DNA from: Planctomycetota bacterium
Lineage (GTDB): Bacteria > Planctomycetota > Phycisphaerae > UBA1845
DNA length: 13,891 nucleotides
Reading direction: 5' to 3'
NCBI GenBank assembly: GCA_022566435.1
Contig: JADFIX010000016.1
Location: 1 to 13,891, forward strand
Part shown: piece by piece, positions 12,786-13,891 of the stretch
Position numbering within the stretch: the first letter of the stretch is position 1
Layout: each line of letters starts with the position of its first letter
Translations under genes and position numbers: made by a program
The notes under the pieces: model-generated
Database searches by the model: none
What the model was told of the DNA's origin: nothing
Seen by the model: only the letters and a program-made list of their open reading frames with translations

Positions 12786-13891
12786 ATGAATCGAATCGGC
12801 ATCAGGCGAGAAGATAAGAGCAAGTGGGAGGCGCGGGTTCCGCTCGTGCCCGACGACGTCCGCAAGCTCGCCGGTGAAAGCGGTCTTCGGTTTTCCGTAC
12901 AATCCTCCGCGACACGCGCCTTCTCCGAAGATCAATACCGTGCGGCCGGCGCCGATTTGAATGACGACCTCTCGCAGTGCCCCATCATCATGGGCGTCAA
13001 AGAAATCCCTCCGGACAAGCTGGAGGCCGGCAAGACCTATATGTACTTCTCGCATACGATCAAGGGCCAGGCAGCCAACATGCCGGCCTTGAGGCAGTTG
13101 ATGAACCTTGGCTGTCAACTCATAGATTACGAGCGAATCGCCGACGACAAGGGGCGACGCGCCGTCTTCTTCGGGCGATTTGCCGGACTGGCAGGCATGA
13201 TTGATTCGCTATGGGCGCTCGGCCGTCGCCTACGGTACGAGGGTATTGATACGCCCTTTGCAGGGCTCAAGCCCGCCCACGCCTACAAGACCCTCGACCG
13301 CGCCGAGCAAGCGATCATTCGGGCCGGTGATGACATCAAGGAAAACGGGCTGCCCGATGCCATGGGACCGTTCGTTTGTGGTTTCGCCGGCGACGGACAG
13401 GTGTCGAAGGGTGCGCAAGAGATATACGACCTCCTCCCGGTGCGCGAGGTCGCACCGGCGGACTTGCCGTCTCTCACATTCGACGCCAAGTCGTGCCTCA
13501 AGGTCGTCTTTCGGGAGGAGCATCTTGTGCGAACGCGCGATGACGCGGCGGCGTTCGATCTACAGGAGTACTACGATCACCCCGATCGCTACCAGGCGGA
13601 CTTCATCCGGCATGTGCCGTACCTGACGATACTCATGAACTGCATTTACTGGGAACGGAAATACCCCTGCCTGATTACTCGCAGCCAGTTCCAAGACTTG
13701 TACGCTGCGCCACGGCCGGCGCGACTTCGAGTGATAGGCGACATCACATGCGATATCGATGGATCGCTCGCCTGCACCATTCGCACGACTGATCCCGGAA
13801 ACCCGGTGTACGTCTATGATCCGCAAGATGGGACGGCCACAGACGGGATCGAGGGGGACGGTCCGGTCGTGCTTGCGATCGATTTTCTACC
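12786..13891 (+). CDS. Lysine-ketoglutarate reductase / saccharopine dehydrogenase, N-terminal part
   Basis: The first 368 residues of a protein that continues beyond the window. The N-terminus (MNRIGIRREDKSKWEARVPL then VPDDV) is the alanine dehydrogenase/PNT-type domain. The stretch YMYFSHTIKGQAANMPALRQ, then LIDYERIADDKGRR and FFGRFAGLAGMIDSL, is the signature of the lysine-ketoglutarate reductase half of LKR/SDH, which condenses lysine with 2-oxoglutarate to saccharopine. Further on, GDITCDIDGSLACTIRTTDP and YVYDP match the same family. Whether the saccharopine dehydrogenase half follows cannot be seen, so it may be bifunctional or reductase-only. ATG 12786 has AGGTGG (12775-12780) 5 nt upstream and lies 18 nt after the thyX stop. 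No internal stops or frameshifts were found when I read the frame to the window end. Confidence 0.9.
   Translation, partial: MNRIGIRREDKSKWEARVPLVPDDVRKLAGESGLRFSVQSSATRAFSEDQYRAAGADLNDDLSQCPIIMGVKEIPPDKLEAGKTYMYFSHTIKGQAANMPALRQLMNLGCQLIDYERIADDKGRRAVFFGRFAGLAGMIDSLWALGRRLRYEGIDTPFAGLKPAHAYKTLDRAEQAIIRAGDDIKENGLPDAMGPFVCGFAGDGQVSKGAQEIYDLLPVREVAPADLPSLTFDAKSCLKVVFREEHLVRTRDDAAAFDLQEYYDHPDRYQADFIRHVPYLTILMNCIYWERKYPCLITRSQFQDLYAAPRPARLRVIGDITCDIDGSLACTIRTTDPGNPVYVYDPQDGTATDGIEGDGPVVLAIDFL

Noticed and set aside
12321..13118. 265-codon minus-strand open frame
   Set aside because: Opposite thyX and LKR/SDH, whose motifs are clear; high GC makes long shadow frames common.

Overview
The window looks like a fragment of a GC-rich bacterial chromosome, most likely from a Planctomycetota-type organism and probably a metagenome assembly. 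This is an inference from gene types: an arabinokinase-like GHMP protein, a VKOR-DsbA fusion, a Lon with a lysine/arginine-rich tail, a phosphodiesterase ending in a LGYLE-type tail, ThyX beside a lysine-ketoglutarate reductase/saccharopine dehydrogenase, and a REP-like intergenic repeat. No rRNA, tRNA, CRISPR array, transposase or phage gene was found. I do not see a clearly new multi-gene system. The value lies in several divergent or modified proteins and two probable sequence-integrity problems.

Layout. (1) 1-~594: a proteobacterial-looking respiratory block, made of the C-terminus of a heme-copper oxidase/NorB-like subunit I and a small secreted cytochrome c broken by an in-frame TAG. 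Near 589-603 the cytochrome reading frame turns abruptly, still in frame, into the C-terminus of a sugar phosphate isomerase/epimerase (TIM barrel), so the left end is probably an assembly chimera or a recombination scar. (2) ~595-1652 (+): the isomerase tail and a UbiA-family prenyltransferase of EboC type, 2 nt apart. (3) 1693-4591 (-): panB (3-methyl-2-oxobutanoate hydroxymethyltransferase, frameshifted in a run of seven G), then a DUF151/bifunctional-nuclease protein, then an arabinokinase-like GHMP protein with altered catalytic motifs. (4) 4878-9976 (+): Hsp20, Lon, a GNAT acetyltransferase and a VKOR-DsbA fusion, a cluster themed on protein quality control and disulfide formation. (5) 9939-11624 (-): an alkaline phosphatase/type I phosphodiesterase superfamily protein whose 3' end overlaps the VKOR gene tail-to-tail. 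(6) 11625-11990: a divergent intergenic region with a perfect dyad and a REP-like repeat. (7) 11991-13891 (+): thyX followed by the N-terminal part of LKR/SDH, which runs off the window.

How the genes fit together: hsp20 and lon are 8 nt apart and very likely co-transcribed (a holdase plus an ATP-dependent protease). The VKOR-DsbA protein would make periplasmic disulfides. PanB supplies pantoate for coenzyme A, ThyX makes dTMP, and LKR/SDH belongs to lysine breakdown. Apart from these pairs the genes are ordinary chromosomal neighbours rather than one pathway.
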